A stretch of 25,303 bases of DNA, taken from positions 1-25,303 of the forward strand of contig CAKPJO010000007.1 of assembly GCA_934162685.1 (NCBI GenBank), given 5' to 3'. The translations under genes and the position numbers were made by a program. Each line of letters opens with the position of its first letter. Within the stretch, counting starts at the first letter, position 1. Source of the stretch: an uncultured Bacilli bacterium. GTDB taxonomy: Bacteria; Bacillota_I; Bacilli_A; RFN20; CAG-826. The notes under the pieces are model-generated. The model made no database searches, was not told the DNA's origin, and worked only from the letters and a program-made list of their open reading frames with translations. Positions 16,373-23,607 of this stretch are shown piece by piece.

Positions 16373-18184
16373 TTATTTACTTTCTATTTCTTTAAAATCA
16401 AAATTTTTAACTGTGCCTTTTGCATGATTAGCACCAACCATAATTAAATATTTTCCTGTATAATTCACTTTTAATGCTTTTTCATTATTTGATGCATCAT
16501 AGAACTTATATTCTGTATCATTTAAATAAACCTTAAATGTTGAAGAAATACTTCCTACTGTTCTTTCTATTTTTACATGAATGTTTTTTAAATCTTTTGT
16601 TAAAGACTCAAATTTAGATGAATCATAACTAGCATTAGCTATTGTTCCATATGAGAATTGTGAATCATAGTTCCATGTTCTAAAATGGAATGATTGGTCA
16701 TCTAACATGATAGAATCACATATAACTGGTTCATCTGAATCATATCTTCTTAAAGCGACACCTAACATTGAATTAATATCATTTACAAAGTTTTCATATC
16801 CTTCAACATCAAATTCAATTGTAAAGTTACCTCCTATCATTCCTTTATCTCCATATGATTTTACACATTGGTCACGGAAACGATAGTTATCTTCATTGCT
16901 ATAAATATTGTTAAATTTGAATTCGGAATTACTTATGACTGTTACTTGTCCTGCTGAAGATCCACTATTAAAGAATTTTTTATTGAATTCATCAGAATTA
17001 ATCATAGAATTTAAAGTCGTTTCATCTGTTATATATTTGGCATCACTAGCAATAAATGATGTATCTTTTGATAAAACCACTGGTAATGTTCCCATATTAT
17101 TGAAACGATTATTTGATTCAAACCAATAAAGTGAGCCATTAATAGTGTAATAATAATCATTTCCATTTCTTAAAACACCCATTGTAAGATTAGTTGGATC
17201 AAAATCTCTAATACCATTAACTTGCCAAATCATTGAACGAGATGCAGCCGCTCCCCAAGTATTTGGAAAATCCATCATTACTGTTTTTTGTCCTTCTTTT
17301 GGTGAAAAATAGAAACCTCTCGTATCATTATCATTCGATCCACTTCCTATTCCAACTCTTGTCCATCCATCACTAGTTGAAGCCAAAATATTAAAATTAA
17401 CTTCAGCATAATACTTAGTAGCAGGACTTGCATTAAACCATGCCATAGCAGCAACATTATCGCCTTCTATTAAAGTGTTTTTTGTTTCAATATAAGCTTC
17501 TTTATCTGCTTGATGACTATATTCCATATTATCAGCGTATCCGCCTTTGTTAGTAAAGAACATGCCTTTCTTTACTTCAAATGTCTTCTTATCAAAAACA
17601 GATGAATCCGATATAGAAGTAACAGTAACATCAACTACTCCAGCTTTCAAGAAAGAAATCTTTCCATTTTCATCAACTGTTGCAACACTTGTATCAGAAG
17701 TTTGGTAAGTCAAACGTGGATCAGCATTTTCTGGTGCAATGGTAACACTTATCATAGCATCTTCGCCAACCCAACCTACGCCATTGCCTTCACCGTTAAT
17801 TTTTACACTTGTTGGCTTATTAGCAGAAATAACTGTTATTTCTACTGAAGTGAAAATAGTAGAATCAGATGCTAAAGCAATTTTAATTTCTACTTTTCCT
17901 TCACTGATACCAGTAACTTTTCCTCCGTCAACAGTAGCAACTTTTTCATTTGCACTACTCCAAACAACATCACGTTTAGCAGTCCCCGAAACGAGCACTC
18001 TTAGAGTAATAGTATTTCCCACAGATACTTCTTTTATTGTTGAAGTAACTTTAATTTGAATATTACTGGATGTACTTGTTGCTATAGACGTGCTTGTACT
18101 TGTTTCTTGATGATTACAAGCCGCTAAAGCAGTGCATGTACATAGTAATAAAGGAAATAATAAAAATTTTTTCTTTATTTTCAT
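16373..18184 (-). CDS. BIG2-repeat surface lipoprotein, first gene of the glycan operon
   Basis: 603 residues: signal peptide, lipobox LAAC (Cys23), Ser/Thr linker, two BIG2 Ig-like repeats (about 42-120 and 125-206), then the same A and B domains as its neighbour (A about 210-375 with GFYFSPKEGQKTVMMDF and RSMIWQVNGI; B about 415-600 ending GANHAKGTVKNFDF). It has one BIG2 repeat fewer than the neighbour. As promoter-proximal gene it is probably the most abundant product. GGGAGG lies nine bases before the ATG, right after a small leader stem-loop. Probably a glycan-binding surface protein; an enzyme of unknown family cannot be excluded. I do not recognise the A domain by name. Confidence 0.75.
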   Translation of the reverse strand: MKIKKKFLLFPLLLCTCTALAACNHQETSTSTSIATSTSSNIQIKVTSTIKEVSVGNTITLRVLVSGTAKRDVVWSSANEKVATVDGGKVTGISEGKVEIKIALASDSTIFTSVEITVISANKPTSVKINGEGNGVGWVGEDAMISVTIAPENADPRLTYQTSDTSVATVDENGKISFLKAGVVDVTVTSISDSSVFDKKTFEVKKGMFFTNKGGYADNMEYSHQADKEAYIETKNTLIEGDNVAAMAWFNASPATKYYAEVNFNILASTSDGWTRVGIGSGSNDNDTRGFYFSPKEGQKTVMMDFPNTWGAAASRSMIWQVNGIRDFDPTNLTMGVLRNGNDYYYTINGSLYWFESNNRFNNMGTLPVVLSKDTSFIASDAKYITDETTLNSMINSDEFNKKFFNSGSSAGQVTVISNSEFKFNNIYSNEDNYRFRDQCVKSYGDKGMIGGNFTIEFDVEGYENFVNDINSMLGVALRRYDSDEPVICDSIMLDDQSFHFRTWNYDSQFSYGTIANASYDSSKFESLTKDLKNIHVKIERTVGSISSTFKVYLNDTEYKFYDASNNEKALKVNYTGKYLIMVGANHAKGTVKNFDFKEIESK

Positions 18185-18199
18185 TAAATTGTTCCTCCC

Positions 18200-18217
18200 G
18201 CGGTATAAAGAAACCGC
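18200..18217 (-). promoter_or_regulatory. Leader stem-loop directly before the ribosome binding site
   Basis: In the operon leader GCGGT and ACCGC form a GC-rich 5-bp stem with an eight-base loop, ending exactly where the GGGAGG ribosome binding site (plus 194-199) begins. In such AT-rich DNA this is conspicuous. It may protect the 5' end or tune initiation; it does not cover the binding site. Confidence 0.35.
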
Positions 18218-18230
18218 TTTCTTCAGTTAG

Positions 18231-18259
18231 ATACTAACATACTTTAACGTTAAAGTAAA
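18231..18259 (-). promoter_or_regulatory. Promoter of the glycan-utilization operon
   Basis: On the minus strand TTTACT (plus 18254-18259) and TAGTAT (plus 18231-18236) are exactly 17 bases apart, each four of six to consensus. The first operator fills the spacer and part of the -35. Transcription would start near 18224, about 40 bases before the first gene. No other promoter is evident down to the terminator at 2606. Confidence 0.65.
18240..18257. promoter_or_regulatory. Operator O1, perfect 18-bp palindrome
   Basis: TACTTTAACGTTAAAGTA reads the same on both strands and has the central CG typical of LacI/GalR operators. It lies between -10 and -35 of the operon promoter, where a bound repressor would block RNA polymerase. 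The adjacent divergent LacI-family gene is the obvious candidate regulator. Confidence 0.8.
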
Positions 18260-18274
18260 CACAATTTTGAAAAT

Positions 18275-18292
18275 TACTTCATCGTTAAAGTA
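18275..18292. promoter_or_regulatory. Operator O2, near copy of O1
   Basis: TACTTCATCGTTAAAGTA matches O1 at 16 of 18 positions, with both changes in the left half. It lies just upstream of the operon -35, 35 bases centre to centre from O1, which would allow two repressor dimers or cooperative binding. Confidence 0.7.
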
Positions 18293-18329
18293 TGGCGATT
18301 TAGTTTGTTTTTCAATATTTTTACGAAAA

Positions 18330-18358
18330 TTGACAGTTTTTACCAACTATGTTATTAT
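18330..18358 (+). promoter_or_regulatory. Promoter of the lacI-type regulator
   Basis: Perfect TTGACA (18330-18335), 17-base spacer, TATTAT (18353-18358). Neither operator overlaps it, so the regulator is probably made constitutively. The start point would be near 18365, leaving a leader of about 60 bases. Confidence 0.85.
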
Positions 18359-18426
18359 GAATTAAATAAATTTAATATTTTATTATCAAATTATCCTTTG
18401 AATATTAAGTAAAGTTGGTGAAAAAA

Positions 18427-19404
18427 ATGCAGCAAAAAAGAAACATTACATTAAAAGATATTGCCATTCGCGCGGGAATATCTGTTAACGCGGTTTCTAG
18501 AGCATTAAGAAATTCACAAGATATTTCCGAACCAACTAAAGAAAAAGTTCGAAAAATTGCTGCTGAATTGGGCTATGTTCCTGATAGTGTAGCGCGTAGT
18601 CTAAAAAACGATAATTCAAAAATTATCGCTCTTGTTTATAATGATTTTTATAACCCTTATTTTGCCATTTATTGCGAAAAAGTTTTTCATTATATAAAAG
18701 AAAAAGGATACAAATGTAATTTAATCTATTCTGATACTAATCTTATGACAATGAACGATATTGAAAACATTATGATTAATCGCTATTGCGGTGTAATTTC
18801 TTTTGTTGAGCCTACAACTGAGGTGGCTCTATTTTTTAAAAAACGAGAAATTCCTTTTTGCTTAGTTGGAATTAATTCTAATGTAGAATATATTGATTGT
18901 GTCTATACAGATGATATCAGTGGTGGTAAACAAGTTGGTGAATTCTTTGTCAAGGGAGACTTTACTAAAGCTTTATATTTAACAAATAGTATTTCTGAAA
19001 CTAGTTTTCGTAGATTTTTAGGATTTTCCGAAATTATTAATACATCTAATAAACCATTTAGTTTTATTCCATATCAATATCAAAAAGATTTTATTCAAAT
19101 TGCCTATAAAAAAATCATATCTGAAAACATAGATTTTGTTTTTTGTTTTTCGGATTCACTAGCCATTGAATTAATTAGTTATTTAAAGCAAAAAAGATTA
19201 AAAAAGAAAATTAAAATTATTGGATATGATGATATACATCAATTTTATCCTATTTTTAAAAGCATTAATTCTGTTAGAACAGACACTGAGCAAATTGTTC
19301 ATTTTGCTTGCGATTTAATTATTGATAAAGTTATAAAAACGAAAAACATTAATGAATACTTTACACAAATGTTTCCAACTTATCTTCACATTATTAAAGA
19401 ATAA
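18427..19404 (+). CDS. LacI/GalR-family transcriptional regulator of the glycan operon
   Basis: N-terminal LacI helix-turn-helix (ITLKDIAIRAGIS, about 7-19, then NAVSRALRN recognition helix), hinge helix with the leucine-containing PDSVARSLK (about 52-60), then a periplasmic-binding-protein-like effector domain to residue 325. The fold should bind a sugar inducer released from the imported glycan. I choose ATG 18427, with GGTGA six bases before, over an in-frame TTG at 18415. It is divergent from the 11-gene operon, and two LacI-type operator sequences sit between the genes, so repression of the operon is the direct inference. Effector identity is unknown. Confidence 0.93.
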   Translation: MQQKRNITLKDIAIRAGISVNAVSRALRNSQDISEPTKEKVRKIAAELGYVPDSVARSLKNDNSKIIALVYNDFYNPYFAIYCEKVFHYIKEKGYKCNLIYSDTNLMTMNDIENIMINRYCGVISFVEPTTEVALFFKKREIPFCLVGINSNVEYIDCVYTDDISGGKQVGEFFVKGDFTKALYLTNSISETSFRRFLGFSEIINTSNKPFSFIPYQYQKDFIQIAYKKIISENIDFVFCFSDSLAIELISYLKQKRLKKKIKIIGYDDIHQFYPIFKSINSVRTDTEQIVHFACDLIIDKVIKTKNINEYFTQMFPTYLHIIKE

Positions 19405-19538
19405 TGTTTAAAATTTTCAAACGTTTTACTAATGGCACTTAGAGTTGATCTACAATTTTTGCACTATCTTATTGATTTTTATAATTGCTAAATATAAAAA
19501 TATTTTGTCATTGAATTTAACACCGACTAAATGTCGAA

Positions 19539-19567
19539 GTGGGGACAATAATGTTGCCACATTTTTT
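19539..19567 (+). terminator. Probable terminator after the regulator gene
   Basis: GTGG (19539-19542) pairs with CCAC (19557-19560), extended after a GGA bulge by CAA/TTG, followed by ATTTTTT. It comes about 135 bases after the regulator stop. A second short hairpin (19524-19536) lies immediately before. The bulged stem makes it only moderately convincing. Confidence 0.5.
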
Positions 19568-19675
19568 ATATATCTAATTAAATTCATTATTTAATCATAA
19601 TATAAACTTTTTCGCATTTATCTTTAATATGTCATATTTTTTTATTACATTTTGTGCCTCCTTGTTGATCAATTG

Positions 19676-19704
19676 TTGCTTTAAAATTTGCTTTATGTTA
19701 GAAT
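19676..19704 (+). promoter_or_regulatory. Promoter of the CNNM/CorC pair
   Basis: TTGCTT (19676-19681), 17-base spacer, TAGAAT (19699-19704). Transcription would begin near 19711, some 20 bases before the start codon at 19733, with AGGAG in the short leader. Confidence 0.7.
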
Positions 19705-19732
19705 TAATCTATTGTATAGGAGTTGATTTCCC

Positions 19733-20788
19733 ATGGCTGATGGGCCTTCGTGTAGTATTAGTTTGAGTATGATAATGAGCGGACCTGTTCCCTATATTAT
19801 CATTATATTATTACTTATATTTGGTAGTTTCTTTGCTGCAACTGAAACAGCATTTTCTTCTTGTAATAGAATGCGTTTAAGAGTTATGGCTGATGATGGA
19901 AACAAAACAGCAAAACTTGCTGTTATAATATCAGAAAGTTTTGATAAATATTTAGTAGCCATATTAATTGGCACTAATATCGTTAGCGTTCTTACATCAA
20001 TGCTATCAACATACATCTTTATGGAATTTATCGCTAATAGTGATACTGCTTCTCTTGTTGCTACTATTGTTACCACTATTATCGTATATATATTTGTTGA
20101 ATCAATCCCCAAATGTATTGCTCGTGCCAATTCAATAAAAATGGTACTTTTTTCAACATATATTTTGCGTTTCTTCTACTTTTTAACTTATCCAATTGGA
20201 TTAATATTTATTGGATTAGGGAAATTATTTGATATTATTTTTAAAGTAAAAGATACACCTGAAATTTCCGAAGATGACTTTACTAATATCATTGAAGATA
20301 TTGAGGATAAAGGAATATTAGAGGAAGAAGAATCTGATATTATTCAATCCGCAATTGACTTTGGTGAAACGGAAGTTCGTGAAGTATTAACACCAAAAGA
20401 TAAAATTTTTGCTATTGATTTAGATGGTTTAACTCATGAAAAATTAAATAAAATTTTATTAGATACACCTTACACACGTATTCCTGTTTATTATAAAAAC
20501 ATCAATAATGTTATTGGTATATTACATGTTAAAAAATATTTATCTAGTTATTTACAAAATAAAAAAGTATCAATTCGTTCTACTTTATCTAAACCATATA
20601 TTGTTAGTAATCAATTTACTATGGATGAGTTATTTGAAGGATTTAAAAAACATAAAACCCATATTGCTATTGTTAAAGATAAACAAAAAAATACTATTGG
20701 CATGGTGACAATGGAAGACCTTCTTGAAGAACTTGTTGGCGATATGGCCGAATTTAATGAACAAGTTAAAAAAGGAGGTAAAAAATAA
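19733..20788 (+). CDS. CNNM/HlyC-CorC family membrane protein lacking the CorC domain
   Basis: Membrane protein with a DUF21 (CNNM) transmembrane domain (about 20-190; motifs FFAATETAFSSCNRMRLR and ESIPKCIAR) and a cytoplasmic CBS pair (about 205-335; LTPKDKIFAI, TRIPVYY, GMVTMEDLLEELVGD). Relatives such as CorC, YtfL and MpfA are linked to magnesium export or tolerance. It stops at 351 residues soon after the second CBS motif, whereas full members of about 430 continue with a CorC/HlyC domain, which its neighbour has. No decay is visible: it ends in a lysine-rich tail that contains the next gene's ribosome binding site. AGGAG lies ten bases before the ATG. Confidence 0.9.
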   Translation: MADGPSCSISLSMIMSGPVPYIIIILLLIFGSFFAATETAFSSCNRMRLRVMADDGNKTAKLAVIISESFDKYLVAILIGTNIVSVLTSMLSTYIFMEFIANSDTASLVATIVTTIIVYIFVESIPKCIARANSIKMVLFSTYILRFFYFLTYPIGLIFIGLGKLFDIIFKVKDTPEISEDDFTNIIEDIEDKGILEEEESDIIQSAIDFGETEVREVLTPKDKIFAIDLDGLTHEKLNKILLDTPYTRIPVYYKNINNVIGILHVKKYLSSYLQNKKVSIRSTLSKPYIVSNQFTMDELFEGFKKHKTHIAIVKDKQKNTIGMVTMEDLLEELVGDMAEFNEQVKKGGKK

Positions 20789-22086
20789 TGATTGTATATT
20801 ATATTTTACTTCTAATTTTAATACTATTATCCGCTTTCTTTTCCATGTCTGAGATTGCTCTTAATTCCGTAAATGTTCTTAAACTTAAGAAAGCAAGCGA
20901 AAATGGTGATAAATCCGCTAAAAGGGTATTAAATATTATTGATCATTTAAATGAAACAGTATATTCCATTTTATTTGGTAATGACTTCGTAAATATTTTC
21001 TCTACTTCTCTTGCTACAATTGTCGGTAATGAAATATTTAAAGGTTTACTAGATGGTCCTAATAGCGGTTATGTCCCTCTTCTTGTTTCTGTCACAATGT
21101 TTTTAATTATTCTTACATTTGGTGAAGTATTACCTAAAACAATTGGATTGAAGTTTAATTATCAAGTCGCACGTTTTTCTTCTATTCCTTTAACTATTCT
21201 TGTTATTATTTTAAAACCAATCATTTTTGTTATTAATTTATTTGTTAGTTTTGTTACAAAACCATTTACAAAGAAAAATAAAGATGAAGAAGTTATGACT
21301 GATGATGAATTAATTGAAATTGTGGAACAAATTGAAGAAGATGGCGTTATTAATGAAAAACAAGGTGACTTATTAAAGTCTGCGATTGATTTCTGTGACA
21401 CCACTGTTTATGAGATTATGACTCCACGTGTTGATGTATACGCTCTTGACATCAATGAAAATAATGATGATGTTTATGACACTAAAGAATTTACAAGATA
21501 TTCCCGTATCCCTGTCTATGATGAAACTATCGATAACATCATTGGTATTGTTAAAGTTAAAAAGATTTTAAAGATGAAACTAAAAGGCGAAAAAGTCGAT
21601 TTAAGAAAGCTAATTGATGAACCAATATATGTTCCTAAATCAAAACACATTTCATCATTACTAAAAGAATTTAAAGATACTCATACACATATTGCCGTTA
21701 TCATCGATGAATTTGGTGGTACGGAAGGTATTGTGACCATGGAAGATATCGTCGAGGAATTAGTGGGCGAAATATGGGATGAGACTGATGTCATTGAAGA
21801 AGATTATAAACAAAAAAGTCAAAACATTTATGAAGTTGATGGTTCAATGAATATTGATGACTTCTTCGATTTAGTCGGTATTGATAAAGATAAAGATGAA
21901 ATCGATTCTGACTATACTACTGTAAGTGGCTTCTGTATTGAAAATCTTGAGCGATTTGCTAAAGTTGGAGATACTTTCGATTATGAAAATCTTACTATAG
22001 AAATCTTAAAAGTTGATGAATTTATAGTTGAAAAAGTTAAAGTCATTGTTAATAACGATGATGAAGATGAAGACGAAGAAGAATAA
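20788..22086 (+). CDS. CNNM/HlyC-CorC family transporter, full length
   Basis: 432 residues with all three parts: DUF21 membrane domain (about 1-180; SMSEIALNSVNVLKLKK, FGEVLPKTIG), CBS pair (about 205-330; TPRVDVYALD, SRIPVYDE, DEFGGTEGIVTMEDIVEELVGE), and the CorC/HlyC domain (about 345-420; YEVDGSMNIDDFFDL, TTVSGFCIENL). The C-terminus is an acidic run. The family is tied to magnesium or other divalent cation efflux. The start overlaps the previous stop by one base (TAATG), with AGGAGG upstream, so the two are co-translated and probably form a heterodimer (inference). A strong terminator follows. Confidence 0.93.
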   Translation: MIVYYILLLILILLSAFFSMSEIALNSVNVLKLKKASENGDKSAKRVLNIIDHLNETVYSILFGNDFVNIFSTSLATIVGNEIFKGLLDGPNSGYVPLLVSVTMFLIILTFGEVLPKTIGLKFNYQVARFSSIPLTILVIILKPIIFVINLFVSFVTKPFTKKNKDEEVMTDDELIEIVEQIEEDGVINEKQGDLLKSAIDFCDTTVYEIMTPRVDVYALDINENNDDVYDTKEFTRYSRIPVYDETIDNIIGIVKVKKILKMKLKGEKVDLRKLIDEPIYVPKSKHISSLLKEFKDTHTHIAVIIDEFGGTEGIVTMEDIVEELVGEIWDETDVIEEDYKQKSQNIYEVDGSMNIDDFFDLVGIDKDKDEIDSDYTTVSGFCIENLERFAKVGDTFDYENLTIEILKVDEFIVEKVKVIVNNDDEDEDEEE

Positions 22087-22095
22087 AATCACTTA

Positions 22096-22128
22096 AGAGC
22101 AAAGGCATAAATGCTTTTGCTCTTTTTA
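22096..22128 (+). terminator. Strong rho-independent terminator after the CNNM pair
   Basis: AGAGCAAA (22096-22103) pairs with TTTGCTCT (22116-22123), and the stem continues inward through GCA/TGC; the tail is TTTTTAT. It separates the CNNM pair from the amidohydrolase gene. Confidence 0.9.
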
Positions 22129-22163
22129 TCTAAATTGATATTAAAAATACTGCCTAACTATTT

Positions 22164-22188
22164 TTATAACAAATTCTTTTGTTATAAT
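22164..22188 (+). promoter_or_regulatory. Extended -10 promoter inside a 10-bp inverted repeat
   Basis: TTATAACAAA (22164-22173) and TTTGTTATAA (22178-22187) form a perfect inverted repeat with a four-base spacer. Its right arm contains a perfect extended -10, TGTTATAAT (22180-22188), placing a start near 22195, close to the AAGGAG before the amidohydrolase. This may be an operator over the promoter. Followed by TTTTTAT, it could also act as an AT-rich terminator hairpin. Confidence 0.5.
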
Positions 22189-22209
22189 TTTTATAAGGAG
22201 ATTAACATT

Positions 22210-23553
22210 ATGAAATATCAAAAATATTTAGATTTGGTAAATAAACATAAGCAAGAAATTTATGATGCCGAAGATTTTATTTGGAAACATCCAGAAACTG
22301 GATATAACGAATGGGAAACTAGCCATTATTTAGAGAATATCTTTGAAAAGGCTGGCTATGTTTTAAATAAAGCTGGTAATATTCCTGGATTTTATACTGA
22401 TATTGATACTGGTAAACCAGGTCCAAAAGTTATGATTTTAGCGGAACTTGATGCTTTAGCGGTTCCAAATCATTTTGCCGCTGTTAAGGGTAATGCTCAT
22501 GCATGTGGACACTGTGCTCAATGTGCCGCAATGGTAGGAATTGCTCTTGCTTTAAAAGAACCTGGTGCCTTAGATGGCTTAAGTGGTTCTATTCGTTTAG
22601 TTTTAGTTCCTGCTGAAGAAGGCATTCAACTTGAAGAACGAAACAAATTAAGAAAACAGGGTATTATTCATTTCTTAGGTGGCAAAGATGAATTCTTATA
22701 TCGCGGATATTTTGATGGCGTAGATTTAGCTTATATGTTTCATACTGGCACTAATACCGCAACATTACTAGATTTACATGCTGGTTGTAATGGTTGTTTG
22801 ATGAAAGATGTCACATATTACGGCGTTGGCGCTCATGCTGGCAGCTGTCCTGATCAAGGTGTTAATGCTTTATATGCCGTAACATTAGGATTAAACGCTA
22901 TTAATGCTTTACGTGAAACATTTAAAGAAGAAAATCATATTCGTGTTCATCCTATTATCACTAATGGTGGAGAAGCAGTTAGTATCATTCCTAGCGTTGC
23001 AAAGATTTCTACTTTTATTCGTGGTAGATCATTAAAAACTATTCAACTTACCAACAAAAAAGTTAATCGTGCTTTAGCTTCTGGTGCTTTAGCAATGGGC
23101 GCAACTATGTCAGTTAACGATTATCCTGGATTTGCTCCTTTAAATAATTCTGAAAAATTAAGAGAAATTACTGTTGATGTTATGTCCGAACTTGTTGGAA
23201 GAGAAAAAATTAGACTTACTAATAACTGGGGGAATGGCTCCACTGATATGGGCAATCTAAGTTGCATTATGCCGGTTGTTCACCCTTATATTGCTGGTGC
23301 AAAAGGAACAAGTCATGGTGTTGATTTCCATATTGCTGATGTTGATAAAGCTTGTGTATTATCAGCGCAAGGTCAATTATCTATCTTAAGTGCTTTATTA
23401 AGTGATAATGCTAAACTTGCTAAAGAAGTTGTTAGTTCTTATACTCCTCTTTATGCTTCTAAAGAAGAATACTTTAAAGATTGGAGTAGTTATATAAAAG
23501 AAGAACAATTATTAGAATACGATGATAATATTGTAAAAGTTAAATTAGATTAA
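22210..23553 (+). CDS. M20D-type amidohydrolase/peptidase
   Basis: Cytoplasmic metal-dependent hydrolase of the M20 family (447 residues), whose members cut N-acyl or N-aminoacyl amide bonds, including AbgA/AbgB-type p-aminobenzoyl-glutamate hydrolases and aminoacylases. Motifs: LAELDAL (78-84), NAHACGHCAQ (95-104), PAEEG (134-138, catalytic Glu136 and metal Glu137), GAHAG, and GTSHGVDFH near 390. The block usually written GHDxH reads GHCAQ. The frame is open back to 22111, but AAGGAG lies nine bases before ATG 22210 and the longer version would begin inside the preceding terminator. It stands alone with its own promoter and terminator. The substrate is not readable. Confidence 0.9.
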   Translation: MKYQKYLDLVNKHKQEIYDAEDFIWKHPETGYNEWETSHYLENIFEKAGYVLNKAGNIPGFYTDIDTGKPGPKVMILAELDALAVPNHFAAVKGNAHACGHCAQCAAMVGIALALKEPGALDGLSGSIRLVLVPAEEGIQLEERNKLRKQGIIHFLGGKDEFLYRGYFDGVDLAYMFHTGTNTATLLDLHAGCNGCLMKDVTYYGVGAHAGSCPDQGVNALYAVTLGLNAINALRETFKEENHIRVHPIITNGGEAVSIIPSVAKISTFIRGRSLKTIQLTNKKVNRALASGALAMGATMSVNDYPGFAPLNNSEKLREITVDVMSELVGREKIRLTNNWGNGSTDMGNLSCIMPVVHPYIAGAKGTSHGVDFHIADVDKACVLSAQGQLSILSALLSDNAKLAKEVVSSYTPLYASKEEYFKDWSSYIKEEQLLEYDDNIVKVKLD

Positions 23554-23560
23554 AAAAAAG

Positions 23561-23600
23561 CACTTAACTGCGTCAATTAGTAGTTAAGTGTTTTTATTAT
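23561..23600. terminator. Bidirectional terminator between amidohydrolase and abiEii
   Basis: CACTTAACT (23561-23569) pairs with AGTTAAGTG (23582-23590); a T-rich tail follows on the plus strand and an A8 run precedes it, which gives a T-run for the minus strand. It serves both convergent genes. Confidence 0.85.
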
Positions 23601-23607
23601 TTTTGCC

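Larger units (their letters stand above)
19405..19732. other. 328-bp spacer between the regulator and the CNNM pair
   Basis: No ORF is credible here. It contains a small hairpin (CGAC 524-527 with GTCG 533-536, plus 19000), a terminator-like hairpin right after it (19539-19567), and the promoter of the next transcript (19676-19704). The remaining sequence is AT-rich without structure I can support. The long 3' region after the regulator could hold a small RNA, but nothing shows it directly. Confidence 0.5.

Noticed and set aside
15976..16395. Plus-strand ORF of 139 codons with a repeated Asp-Ile-Asp-Val stretch
   Set aside because: It lies wholly antisense to the BIG2 lipoprotein gene and its repeat is only the complement of the TSIS linker hexamers; no ribosome binding site or promoter.
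18231..18292. Catabolite-repression (cre) site for CcpA
   Set aside because: The palindromes share the central CG but not the cre consensus flanks, and they are more similar to each other than to cre, so a dedicated LacI operator fits better.
19521..19570. Known riboswitch class (for example magnesium, manganese, preQ1, guanidine, fluoride)
   Set aside because: I compared the visible bases with the consensus cores I remember and found no match; also the transcript of the CNNM pair seems to start later, at about 19711.
22111..23553. Longer version of the M20 protein with a hydrophobic N-terminus
   Set aside because: Its start falls inside the upstream terminator and before the promoter; AAGGAG supports ATG 22210, and the extra residues are translated AT-rich spacer.
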